From positions 1 to 64,000 of the forward strand of contig JAMPXO010000002.1 in the NCBI GenBank assembly GCA_023701125.1: DNA of 64,000 nt. The letters run 5' to 3'. The notes beneath the pieces are model-generated. The model worked only from the letters and a program-made list of their open reading frames with translations. It had not been told where the DNA came from and ran no database searches. Positions 40,804-49,207 of the stretch are shown here, piece by piece. Position 1 is the first letter of the stretch. The number at the start of each line of letters is the position of its first letter. A program made the translations under genes and the position numbers. Source of the stretch: Vicinamibacteria bacterium (GTDB lineage: Bacteria > Acidobacteriota > Vicinamibacteria > Fen-336).

Positions 40804-43584
40804 ATGAAGCCGATGAAGACGAGCCCGAGGGCACGCGCGGCCGGGACCGCCGCGGTGCTGGCCGTGCTGGCCGCGGCCGGCGTGGGCCCGGTCCGCGCGA
40901 TGCAGCAGACCCCCACCTTCTCCGCCGAGATCGACGTCGCGGCGCTCGACGTCAACGTCGTCGACAAGGACGGGCGCCCGATCCGCGACCTGAAGCCCGA
41001 GGAATTCCAGGTCACGGTCGACGGCAAGCCGCGCAACGTGGTCTCGGCGCAGTTCGTGGACCTCGGCGGCACGCCCGACCCGGAGGCGTCGCCGACGCCG
41101 GCGATCGCCCACTACAGCTCGAACGAAAACGCCGTGGCCGGGCGCATGGTGCTGTTCGTGGTCGACGAGAGCTCGATCCGCCCCGGCGGCACCCGCATGG
41201 TCGCCGACGCGGCCGGGCGGCTGCTGAACAAGCTCGGGCCCCAGGACCGCTCGGCGTTGCTCACGCTGCCGGGACGCGGCAGCCAGCAGGTCGACTTCAC
41301 GCCCGACCACGCCAAGGTGCTGGCGGCGCTGAAGAAGACCCAGGGCCGGGCGGCGCTCTCGGCCCGCCGCCGGGTCAGCCTCGGCGAGGCGTTGGCGATG
41401 GACGACAAAGACATGATCGTCACCGAGGACGTGCTCAACCGCGAATGCCCGCCGGAGATGGATCCGAACCAGCGCGCGCTGTGCATCAACGACGTCGAGG
41501 GCGAGGCGTTCCGCACCTCCCAGCTCTACCGCGAGGGCAGCCGCCAGTCGCTGAAGGCGCTGGCCGCGCTGTTCGACTACCTGCGCGGGATCGAGGGGCC
41601 GAAGACGCTGATCTTCATCAGCGAGGGTCTCGTCAACGAGTCGACCCGCGAGCTGCGCGAGCTGGCGGTCAAGGCCTCGGCCGCGCGGGTCAGCTTCTCC
41701 GCGTTCTCGCTCGACGACTCCGGGTTCGCCGACGCCTCGCTCCGCGACGCGCCGCAGGGCGTCACGGGCGACATCCAGATGAAGGGCCTCGGCCTCGACA
41801 CCCTGGCCTCGCTGGCCCGCGGCAGCGTGTACAAGATCACGGCGGCCGGCGACAGGGTGTGGGATCGGCTGGCGCGCGAGCTGACGGGCTACTGGCTGCT
41901 CGGCTTCGAGCCGCAGCCCTCGGATCGTGACGGCAAGGAGCACGACTTCCGCGTCAAGGTCGTGCGCCCGGGCGCCGAGGTCCGCGCCCGGCGAGCGGTG
42001 TCCATTCCCGAGGCCGACCCCGAGGGCAAGCGCGATCGCGAGACGCTGCTCGCCATCCTGCGCGCGCCGTTCCCCGCCACCGAGTTGCCGATCCGGGTCG
42101 CGACCTATGCCCTGCGCGACGAGGCGACGGGCAAGCCCAAGGTCGTGGTCAGCGCCGAAATCGGCCGCGCCGGCAGCGCGCCCGAGGCGCTCTCGGTCGG
42201 TTTCGTGCTGATCGACTCGGCCGGCAAGATCGCGGCCAACGTGATCCAGCGCGCGGAGGCGGGCGCCCGCTCGCCGGTGCCCTACCTGGGCTCGGCGACG
42301 GTCGAGCCGGGGCTCTACACGCTGAAGCTGGCCGTGCTCGACCGACGCGGACGGCGCGGCAGCGTCAACCACCCGGTCAAGGCCTCGCTGCACTCGATCG
42401 GCGGCGTCGAGCTGGCCGACCTGATGCTGGCCCCGCCGCTGACCCAGGCCGAGCAGCGGCTGCGGCCGGGCGTGGACCTGACGGTCAGCGGCGGCGTGCT
42501 CGCCTACACCGAGTACCACGGCAAGACCGACAAGGTCGAGGTGCGATTCGAGGCCGCGGAGAGCGAGAACGGGCCCGCGCTGCTGACGGTGCCGGCGCGC
42601 GCGACCCAGGGCGCGACGCCCGCGCAGTTCGCGGCCCAGGCCGTGCTGCCGACGGGCCTGCTGCCGCCGGGAGCGTACGTCGCGCGGGCGGTGGTGGTCG
42701 TCGACGGCAAGGCCCAGGGCCAGCTGGTCCGGCCGTTCACGCTGCGGCCGCGGCAGCCGGGCGAGCCGCCCGCGCCGGGTGGCGGCATCTCGCGCGCCGG
42801 CCTGGCGCCCAGCCTCGCCCGCTTCGACCGCCGCGAGGTGCTCGACCCGGCGGTGATCGGCCCGCTGCTGACGCCGCTCGAGGCGCGACCCGAGATGCAG
42901 CGCAGCGCGGTGCTGCGCAAGGCGCTGGACCAGGTCCGCGCGGGCCAGGCCCAGGTCGTGCTCGACACGCTGTCCGAGGGCGCGGAAGACTCGCTGTCGC
43001 TGTCGATCCTGCGCGGCGTCGGCTTCCTCGCCCGCGGCGACACGCCCGCGGCGACGACCCAGCTCAAGGGGGCCGTGCGCCACGGCTCGGACTTCGCGGC
43101 CACCCCGCTGCTGATCGGCGCCTGCTACGCCCATCGTGGCGAGGACCTGCAGGCGGCCGGCGCGTTCCAGACGGCGATGGCGCTCGGCCTCGAGTCGCCG
43201 ACGATCGCGGCCCTCACGGGCGAGGCGCTGCTGCGCGGCGACCAGCCCGAGCGCGCGCTCGAGCTGCTGACCGAGCTGGCGGCGAAGTACCCGACGGAGG
43301 CGCGGCTGCAGCGTTCGCTGGGCATCGCCCAGGCACTCGGCGGCCAGGACGAGAAGTCGCTGGCGACGCTGACGGGTTATCTCGACCAGAACCCGACGGA
43401 CCTCGGCGCCTCGTTCGTGGTGATGCGCCTGCTGTTCGAGCGCTACGCCCAGGGCAAGGCGACCGACCCGCTGGCCGGCGACCGCGAGCGGCTGACCCGC
43501 TACGCCAAGGCCTACGTCGACGGCCGGGGCCCCCAGCAGGAGCTGGTGGCCCAGTGGCTCAAGTACCTCGACAAGACGAAGTAG
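40804..43584 (+). CDS. VWFA-related Acidobacterial domain protein with C-terminal TPR repeats
   Basis: A 926-residue protein with a signal peptide (about 1-33, ending GPVRAM). The VWFA-related domain starts near residue 42 (DVAALDVNVVDKDGRPIRDLKPEEFQV) and has a partial metal site (FVVDESSIRPGG) that lacks the full DxSxS. It ends with ARELTGYWLLGFEPQ and FRVKVVRPGAEVRARRAV. A middle beta-rich part follows, then a TPR-like helical region (residues about 690-920: LDTLSEGAEDSLSLSILRGVGFLARGD, LQAAGAFQTAMALGLESPTIAAL, QRSLGIAQALGGQDEKSLATL). ATG 40804 is used; ATG 40813 is possible. Exported scaffold or adhesion role is inferred. It forms one unit with the preceding two genes. Confidence 0.9.
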   Translation: MKPMKTSPRARAAGTAAVLAVLAAAGVGPVRAMQQTPTFSAEIDVAALDVNVVDKDGRPIRDLKPEEFQVTVDGKPRNVVSAQFVDLGGTPDPEASPTPAIAHYSSNENAVAGRMVLFVVDESSIRPGGTRMVADAAGRLLNKLGPQDRSALLTLPGRGSQQVDFTPDHAKVLAALKKTQGRAALSARRRVSLGEALAMDDKDMIVTEDVLNRECPPEMDPNQRALCINDVEGEAFRTSQLYREGSRQSLKALAALFDYLRGIEGPKTLIFISEGLVNESTRELRELAVKASAARVSFSAFSLDDSGFADASLRDAPQGVTGDIQMKGLGLDTLASLARGSVYKITAAGDRVWDRLARELTGYWLLGFEPQPSDRDGKEHDFRVKVVRPGAEVRARRAVSIPEADPEGKRDRETLLAILRAPFPATELPIRVATYALRDEATGKPKVVVSAEIGRAGSAPEALSVGFVLIDSAGKIAANVIQRAEAGARSPVPYLGSATVEPGLYTLKLAVLDRRGRRGSVNHPVKASLHSIGGVELADLMLAPPLTQAEQRLRPGVDLTVSGGVLAYTEYHGKTDKVEVRFEAAESENGPALLTVPARATQGATPAQFAAQAVLPTGLLPPGAYVARAVVVVDGKAQGQLVRPFTLRPRQPGEPPAPGGGISRAGLAPSLARFDRREVLDPAVIGPLLTPLEARPEMQRSAVLRKALDQVRAGQAQVVLDTLSEGAEDSLSLSILRGVGFLARGDTPAATTQLKGAVRHGSDFAATPLLIGACYAHRGEDLQAAGAFQTAMALGLESPTIAALTGEALLRGDQPERALELLTELAAKYPTEARLQRSLGIAQALGGQDEKSLATLTGYLDQNPTDLGASFVVMRLLFERYAQGKATDPLAGDRERLTRYAKAYVDGRGPQQELVAQWLKYLDKTK

Positions 43585-43637
43585 CGACGCGAGCCGCGCC
43601 GAGATCGTCCCGCCCCGTGACATTTCTCGCGGAACTT

Positions 43638-43656
43638 TACTTGTAGCATACAAGTA
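43638..43656. promoter_or_regulatory. Perfect 8-bp dyad, likely operator of the 43677 operon
   Basis: TACTTGTA and TACAAGTA pair exactly with a 3-nt spacer (19 bp in all), 20 nt before the first start codon. The AT-rich base use stands out from the surrounding GC-rich DNA. The layout suits a dimeric repressor of the TetR, MarR or ArsR kind; no regulator gene is adjacent. Confidence 0.6.
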
Positions 43657-43676
43657 TATGTTCCCGGGGGGTAGGG

Positions 43677-44300
43677 ATGGGAGTCATGGACAACCTGTAC
43701 GAAGCCAGCGCCGTCGCGCTCGCGGTGTTCCTCGGTCTCGCCGCAGTGGACGGGATCTACCTGCACCTGTGGCGCCATCGGCTGCACGCCCGCGCGGCCT
43801 CGCGCCGCGAGCACCGCATCCACACCGTGGCGGCCGTGCTGTTCGTCTTCAAGCTGCCGGCGGTGCTGCTGTGGGAGACGGGTGGGCTGCTGCTGTGGTT
43901 CGGCGTCGGCCTGATCGCCGTCGACCTCGGCGTGTCGCTCGTGGACATGGTCGCGGAGGGCGACTCGCGGGCGGACCTGGGCGGCCTCGGCACCGGCGAG
44001 TACGTGCTGCACATGCTGATCATGGCCGCGCGCGGCGCCTCGCTGGCGCTGGCGCTGGGGGCCCGACCGGCCGCCGCCTGGGCGTTCGACGCGCCGTGGG
44101 TGCTGGGCCCGATGCCGCCGCTGGCCGCTGCTGTCGCCGCCCAGGCGCTGCCGGGCGCGGTGGTGATGGCCGCGCTCCACGTGTGGCTGTGCACGCCCTC
44201 CGGCGTGCGCACGTTCGAAGCCGCGCGCGCCCGCGCCGAGGCCGCGGTCGCGGCGTGGCGCGGAATCACCCCGGCGGCCTGCTGCCCGCCCGAAGCCTGA
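43677..44300 (+). CDS. Multi-pass membrane protein, unknown function
   Basis: A 207-residue protein with four or five hydrophobic segments (about 10-27, 48-65, 70-90, 115-135 and 150-175), a His-rich loop after the first segment (YLHLWRHRLHARAASRREHR) and a Cys pair at the end (TPAACCPPEA). The His pattern is like that of small diiron or heme-linked membrane proteins, but no family was fixed. ATG 43677 is used, with a G-rich site about 7 nt upstream; ATG 43686 is the alternative. It lies right after a 19-bp palindrome and 8 nt before a flavoprotein gene, so it opens an operon. The Cys-rich tail resembles the tail of the next protein. Confidence 0.72.
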   Translation: MGVMDNLYEASAVALAVFLGLAAVDGIYLHLWRHRLHARAASRREHRIHTVAAVLFVFKLPAVLLWETGGLLLWFGVGLIAVDLGVSLVDMVAEGDSRADLGGLGTGEYVLHMLIMAARGASLALALGARPAAAWAFDAPWVLGPMPPLAAAVAAQALPGAVVMAALHVWLCTPSGVRTFEAARARAEAAVAAWRGITPAACCPPEA

Positions 44301-44308
44301 GTGTGACC

Positions 44309-45706
44309 ATGAGCACCCGAATTGCGATGAACTCGAACCTGCCGGTCGCCGTCATCGGAGCGGGCCCCGTCGGTCTCGCCGCCGCCGCCCACCTGCTCGC
44401 GCGCGGGCTGGCGCCGCTGGTGCTGGAGGCCGGGCCCGGCCCCGGCAGCAGCATTCTGGAGTGGGGCCACGTGCGGCTGTTTTCCCCCTGGAACTACGTC
44501 GTCGACCCGGAGGCCGGGCGCCTGCTCGCCCCGACGGGCTGGCAGCGGCCGCCCGAGGACGAGTACCCCAACGGCCGCGAGCTGGTGGAGCGCTACCTGC
44601 GACCGCTGTCCCAGGTGCCGGCGTTGCGCGACGCGATCCGCTACGACAGTCGCGTCGTCTCGGTGTCGCGAGCGGGCTTCGACCGCCAGAAGAGCGACGG
44701 CCGCGAACGCGCGCCGTTCGTGCTGCGCGTCCGCCACGGCGACGGTCGCGAGAGCGACCTGTTCGCACGCGCCGTGGTCGACGCCTCCGGCACCTGGCAC
44801 TCGCCCAACCCGGCGGGCGCCGACGGCCGCGTCGCGCTCGGCGAGCGCGCCCTGGGCGATCGCGTCGCCTACGGCATCCCCGACGTGCGCGGGCCGCAGC
44901 GCGCACGCTGGGCAGGCCGGCGCACGCTGGTGCTGGGCAGCGGCCACTCCGCGTTCAACGCACTGCTCGACCTGCTGGCGCTCGCCGAGGAGGCGCCGGG
45001 CACCGAGGTCGTGTGGGCCGTGCGGCGGACGTCGCTCGGCTCCGTGTTCGGCGGCGGCCTGAACGACCAGCTCGCCGAGCGCGGCAAGCTCGGCCAGCGG
45101 CTGCGCGCGCAGGTCGAGGCCGGCCGGCTGCGGATCGAGCTCGGTTTCCGCCTCGAGCGCTTCGAACGGCTCGCGGACGGCTCCGTCGTCGCCCGCTCGG
45201 CGGATGGCGCGCTGGCGCCCGTGGACCAGATCGTGGTCGCCACGGGCTTCCGGCCCGAGGTCGCGCTGCTCTCCGAGCTGCGCACCCAGCTCGACCCGGT
45301 GACCGAGGCGCCGGCGGCGCTGGCACCGCTGATCGACCCCAACGTCCACAGTTGCGGCACCGTGCGGCCCCACGGCTTCGCGGAGCTGAAGCACCCGGAG
45401 CCCGACCTGTACGTGATCGGGATGAAGAGCTACGGGCGCGCGCCGACGTTCCTGCTGCTGACCGGCTACGAGCAGGCGCGCTCGGTGGCCGCGGCGCTCG
45501 CCGGCGACATGGCCGCCGCCCGCGAGGTTCGGCTGCTGCTGCCCGAGACCGGCGTCTGCGGCGGCAGCGGGCGGGACGACGGCGCGAGCGTCGCGGGCGG
45601 CTGCTGCGGCGGCGGCGAACCTGCCGGCGCCCCGCAGCAGATCACGCTGCGGCGACGCGTCGGGGCCGGGGCTGCGTCGAGCAGCACGTCCTCCTGCGGG
45701 TCGTGA
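44309..45706 (+). CDS. FAD/NAD(P)-binding flavoprotein, ArsO/FMO-like, with Cys-rich tail
   Basis: A 465-residue flavoprotein. The FAD-binding dinucleotide motif is VAVIGAGPVGLAAAAHLLARG, and the NAD(P)-binding one is TLVLGSGHSAFNALLDLL. The family motif VVDASGTWHSPNP and the closing VVATGFRPEVALL also fit. The C-terminal tail holds clustered Cys (VCGGSGRDDGASVAGGCCGGGEP), a feature I know from flavoproteins encoded in arsenic operons, which are called ArsO-like. The reaction is not established. ATG 44309 is the start. The next gene, an MFS transporter, starts inside its stop (GTGA), so product and exporter may work together. An arsenic link is inference. Confidence 0.83.
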   Translation: MSTRIAMNSNLPVAVIGAGPVGLAAAAHLLARGLAPLVLEAGPGPGSSILEWGHVRLFSPWNYVVDPEAGRLLAPTGWQRPPEDEYPNGRELVERYLRPLSQVPALRDAIRYDSRVVSVSRAGFDRQKSDGRERAPFVLRVRHGDGRESDLFARAVVDASGTWHSPNPAGADGRVALGERALGDRVAYGIPDVRGPQRARWAGRRTLVLGSGHSAFNALLDLLALAEEAPGTEVVWAVRRTSLGSVFGGGLNDQLAERGKLGQRLRAQVEAGRLRIELGFRLERFERLADGSVVARSADGALAPVDQIVVATGFRPEVALLSELRTQLDPVTEAPAALAPLIDPNVHSCGTVRPHGFAELKHPEPDLYVIGMKSYGRAPTFLLLTGYEQARSVAAALAGDMAAAREVRLLLPETGVCGGSGRDDGASVAGGCCGGGEPAGAPQQITLRRRVGAGAASSSTSSCGS

Positions 45707-46890
45707 CCCGCTCCCAGGGCGACCGCGTCGTCCGCGCGCTGGCCGTCTCCGAGACCGTCTCGTGGGGCGTCCTGTACTACGCGATCGGCGCCCTGGTGCT
45801 GCCGATGGAGCGGGACCTCGGCTGGTCCCGCTCCACCGTGCTGGGCGGCTTCTCGCTCGGCCTGCTGGTGCAGGCGCTGTGCTCGTTCCCGGTCGGCCAC
45901 TGGCTCGACCGCCACGGCGGGCGCGGGCTGATGACGGCCGGCTCGGCGATGGCTGCCGTGCTGGTCGCGGCCTGGTCCCAGGTGACGAGCGTCGCGACCT
46001 ACTACGCCATCTGGGCCGGGCTGGGTGTGGCAATGGCGGCGGTGCTGTACGAGCCCGCGTTCGCGGTCGTCACCCGCTGGTTCGTGCGGCGCCGGGCGCG
46101 CGCGCTGCTGACGATCACGCTGGTCGCCGGCCTCGCCAGCACCATCTTCTTGCCGCTGACCGATGCGCTGGTCGCGCGCTTCGGCTGGCGGCAGGCGCTC
46201 GCGTCGCTGGCCGTCCTGCTGGCGGTGGTCACGATCCCGCTGCACGCGCTCGTGCTCCGCCCCCAAACCCCCGTCAGGTCCCGGGCCCCGGAGGCGCTGG
46301 CACCGGTCACGGCGCCCGCGGCGAGCGTGCGCGACGTGCTCCGCTCGCGCGAGTTCGTGGGCCTCGCCGCCGCGTTCGTGCTGTCGGCGATCGGCGTCGC
46401 CGCGGTCGGCGTCCACCTGGTGCCGATGCTGGTCGATCGCGGCTTCGCAAGCGCGACCGCCGCCGCGATCGCTGGCCTGGTCGGCCTGATGCAACTCCCC
46501 GGCCGACTGCTCCACCCGGTACTGCGGCGCGCGCTGCCTGCGAGCCAGCTGACGCCCGCGCTGCTCGGCGCCCAGGCGATGGCTGTCGGCGTGCTGGCCG
46601 GGGCCACCGGTTTCGTCCCGGTGCTGCTCGGCGCCAGCCTGCTGGGCATGGCGAGCGGCCTGCTCACGCTCGCCCGCGCGACGGAGGTCGCCGACCGCTT
46701 CGGCGTGGAGCGCTACGGCCGCATCAGCGGCGCGCTGGCCTTCGGCACCACCCTCGCCCGCGCCGCCGGCCCGATCACCGCGGCCGCCCTGCTGCCGACC
46801 TTCGGCGGTTACGTCGGCCTGCTCCTGCTGCTCGCGCTCCTGATTGCGCTCGCCGCCGCCCTCGCCGCCCGCACTGCCGACGCCACCTGA
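45703..46890 (+). CDS. MFS transporter
   Basis: A 395-residue protein with twelve hydrophobic segments in two halves. The loop between segments 2 and 3 has the MFS motif in GHWLDRHGGRGLMTAGS. Other parts fit the family: GWSRSTVLGGFSLGLLVQAL in the first half and LPTFGGYVGLLLLLALLIALA at the end. The substrate is not shown by sequence. The GTG start at 45703 overlaps the stop of the flavoprotein gene by 4 nt, so it is the third gene of the palindrome-preceded operon and could export the flavoprotein's product. It ends only 10 nt from the stop of the converging VWFA-type gene. Confidence 0.88.
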   Translation: MTRSQGDRVVRALAVSETVSWGVLYYAIGALVLPMERDLGWSRSTVLGGFSLGLLVQALCSFPVGHWLDRHGGRGLMTAGSAMAAVLVAAWSQVTSVATYYAIWAGLGVAMAAVLYEPAFAVVTRWFVRRRARALLTITLVAGLASTIFLPLTDALVARFGWRQALASLAVLLAVVTIPLHALVLRPQTPVRSRAPEALAPVTAPAASVRDVLRSREFVGLAAAFVLSAIGVAAVGVHLVPMLVDRGFASATAAAIAGLVGLMQLPGRLLHPVLRRALPASQLTPALLGAQAMAVGVLAGATGFVPVLLGASLLGMASGLLTLARATEVADRFGVERYGRISGALAFGTTLARAAGPITAAALLPTFGGYVGLLLLLALLIALAAALAARTADAT

Positions 46891-46900
46891 AGAGCCCGGC

Positions 46901-48532
46901 TCATTCGAGGGGTGGCGTGCCGGGTGGAAGGCGCCGCACGGTGACGACACCGGAGTCGAGATCCTCGACCACGACGCCGGCCTCCGCATCGCCGACGGCG
47001 GACTCGATCCGGATGCGCAGTTCGTGGTGCGGCTCCGCGCTCGCGGTCGCGTGGAACTCCTGCTGGCGAACCGTCGCGGCGGCTCGCTCCCCCTGGAGCG
47101 CGATGACCACTCGGAACCGCCGCTGCGCCTCGACCAGCATCGGCCGCCTGGGGATCCGGATGCGCACGAAGGTCTCGGGGCCCGCCTGCCGCGGCTCCAG
47201 CACCCGATCGATCACCGCTCCCAGGTCATCCTGCTCCAGGCCCAGGACCAGAGCCGACAGCGCGCGCTGCGCGCGGCCGGCCGTCGCGTCGCGCAAGGAG
47301 TAGGACTCGCGAAAACGCAGCTTCAGCCGGGGGGAGTCGGGGACCTCGACGCGCAGGCGTCGTCGTTGCCCCGACTCTCCGCGCGGCGTGATGCCGAGCA
47401 CGTAGCGGCCCTCCGCCTCCGCCCTCAGGCGCTTCGCGACCGCGCCGGCCTCGAGCCCTTTCAGGGTCGGGAAGCCGCCCGTCTCCCGGGCCAGCAGGTG
47501 GAGCAGCGCGGTGACGTTCGCATCGCGCACGGCGTCGTTGCGCGCGGAGGGCACGAAGCGACGGCTGCCACGCGACACGTCCATCGCTGCGGGGCTCGCC
47601 AACCCGCGGGCGTCGACCGGGTAGAACGTGACGCGGGCGCGATTGGCCCGCGCCGCGACCTCTTCGAGCAGCCGCGACGTGTCCCGCTCCAGCATCGCCG
47701 CGTGCAGTCGTGACCGCTCGTCGTGGGAGAGGTCGGGACAGATGTCCGTCAGCTGATCGTGGAGCTGGATGCCGGGACGCTGTTCCAGGCCCTCGCTCAG
47801 ATACACGAGCGACTTGCGACCGTCGATCGCGGCCATCGCGTCCACCAGCAGCCGCAATCGCTCGGCTGCAGCCTGCGCCTCGCCGACACGGCGCGAGGCA
47901 TAGGCATCGACGACCGAGAGCAGCAGTGGCACTGCGCATCCCTGCACCTCGAGCACGCCCTCGAGCTGCTCGAGTGCCACCCGTTCGTCCGCGATCGCGG
48001 CCGGCACCGCACGGCCGACTCGCGCCAGGGAATCCAACGCGGCGCCGACCTCGTCGGCTCGACTCGCCAGTGCCGTGAGGGCACGCGGGCCACTGTCTTC
48101 ACCCGCCATGAGGACGAGCCGCCCACCTCCCGCAATGTGGTCCAGCGACAGCACGCGCGCGTACTCGAGAGCGCGGCGGCGGCCCGCCGCCCCCAGCAAC
48201 ACCGGATCGACGTAGACCACGAGCACGGGAGGCGTCTCGCGGCGCAGCGCCGCCGGCCCAGCGCCGGCAGCCTGTCCAGGCTCGGCGGCCTGAGACGCAG
48301 CGCTGAGCTGCGGCCCCGAGCACACCTCGAGGGCTGCGGCCTGCCCCTCGTCGAACACCCGGAACGCCTCGCAGGGCAGGCCGGCCACGGGCCGCCCCTT
48401 GCGATCCGTGACCCGCACGTCGACCGAGACGATCTCCGCCTCGACGACGGGCACGACGCCCGCAGACGGTTCCTGACCCGCCGCGAGAAGCGGCGCCAGG
48501 ATCAGCGCCAGGTGATTCAGTGGCAGCCGCAC
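46901..48532 (-). CDS. VWFA-related Acidobacterial domain protein, third copy
   Basis: A 543-residue protein with a short signal-like N-terminus (LPLNHLALILAPLLAAGQ). The VWFA-related domain starts at about residue 30 with the lead EAEIVSVDVRVTDRKGRPVAG, and its first strand LVVYVDPVLLG lacks the DxSxS metal site. Later parts are typical: IDGRKSLVYLSEGLEQRPG, RARVTFYPVDARGL, LARETGGFP and AEGRYVLGITPRG. The C-terminal half is beta-rich. GTG 48532 is the start, and its first codons overlap the end of the cation transporter gene by 16 nt. The gene is separate from the two copies at 39.6-43.6 kb and runs the other way. Protein binding at the surface or periplasm is inferred. Confidence 0.85.
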   Translation of the reverse strand: MRLPLNHLALILAPLLAAGQEPSAGVVPVVEAEIVSVDVRVTDRKGRPVAGLPCEAFRVFDEGQAAALEVCSGPQLSAASQAAEPGQAAGAGPAALRRETPPVLVVYVDPVLLGAAGRRRALEYARVLSLDHIAGGGRLVLMAGEDSGPRALTALASRADEVGAALDSLARVGRAVPAAIADERVALEQLEGVLEVQGCAVPLLLSVVDAYASRRVGEAQAAAERLRLLVDAMAAIDGRKSLVYLSEGLEQRPGIQLHDQLTDICPDLSHDERSRLHAAMLERDTSRLLEEVAARANRARVTFYPVDARGLASPAAMDVSRGSRRFVPSARNDAVRDANVTALLHLLARETGGFPTLKGLEAGAVAKRLRAEAEGRYVLGITPRGESGQRRRLRVEVPDSPRLKLRFRESYSLRDATAGRAQRALSALVLGLEQDDLGAVIDRVLEPRQAGPETFVRIRIPRRPMLVEAQRRFRVVIALQGERAAATVRQQEFHATASAEPHHELRIRIESAVGDAEAGVVVEDLDSGVVTVRRLPPGTPPLE

Positions 48533-49170
48533 TCTTCGCCGCGCCAGGCTTCCCTGGCTTCGCTGACGATCAGCGGGGTCATCGCCAGGGCCGCCGCCGG
48601 GTCGGCCCACCACCAGCCGAAGACCGCGTTGAGGGCGAGGCCGCCCAAGGCCACGATCGACAGCCACCAGCAGGCCGTCGTCTGGAACGCGTCCGCTTCC
48701 AGCGCGCGGCTGCCGAGGGCGCGGGCCGCCGCGCGCTTGGCCCGCGCCAGCCACAGCATCACCCCCGCCGAGATCGAGGTCAGCGCGATGCCGACCAGCG
48801 AGGGCTCCGGGATCTCGCGCTGCCACAGCGCCTTCGTCGCGTCGAACGCGATCCAGGCGGCGAGCGCACCGAGCGAGACGGCGACCAGCTTCTGGGCGCG
48901 GCGCTCGAGCGCCTCGATCGCCTTCGGGTCGCTCGCGGCGGACTCGGCGCGCAGCCGCCACAGCAGGACCAGGCCCGACGAGGTCTCGACGAAGCTGTCG
49001 ATGCCGAACGCCAGCAGCGCGACGCTGCCCGCGGCCAGCGCGGCCGTCACCGCGATCAGCCCCTCGAGCACGTTCCAGCCGACCGTCAGGTACTCGAGCC
49101 GCAATGCGTGGCGCAGCAGCTCGGGGCGGTTCGCGGTGGGCGGTGGCGGCACTGGGCAGGTGTCGGTCAC
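48517..49170 (-). CDS. CDF-superfamily-like cation transporter with altered metal site
   Basis: A 217-residue membrane protein with about five or six hydrophobic segments, matching the transmembrane part of cation diffusion facilitators (LTVGWNVLEGLIAVTAALAAGSVALLAFGIDSFVE). The C-terminal cytosolic domain is missing. The usual zinc ligands HxxxD and DxxxD are replaced: DSFVETSS stands where D-S-L-H-x3-D is usual, and EADAFQTTACWW where A-D-A-x-H-x3-D is. The tail EECGCH could bind metal. Related shortened proteins are known as TMEM163-like or simply 'cation transporter'. GTG 49170 is the start; the next gene on the same strand overlaps its end by 16 nt. Confidence 0.8.
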   Translation of the reverse strand: MTDTCPVPPPPTANRPELLRHALRLEYLTVGWNVLEGLIAVTAALAAGSVALLAFGIDSFVETSSGLVLLWRLRAESAASDPKAIEALERRAQKLVAVSLGALAAWIAFDATKALWQREIPEPSLVGIALTSISAGVMLWLARAKRAAARALGSRALEADAFQTTACWWLSIVALGGLALNAVFGWWWADPAAALAMTPLIVSEAREAWRGEECGCH

Positions 49171-49207
49171 GGCTGCTCCGACGGCTTGCGGTAGAAGCGA
49201 CCCACGC

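Noticed and set aside
39601-43653. Minus-strand open frame of 1350 codons opposite the VWFA genes
   Set aside because: Antisense shadow of two well-supported genes, low-complexity Arg/Gln/Ala text with no domain.
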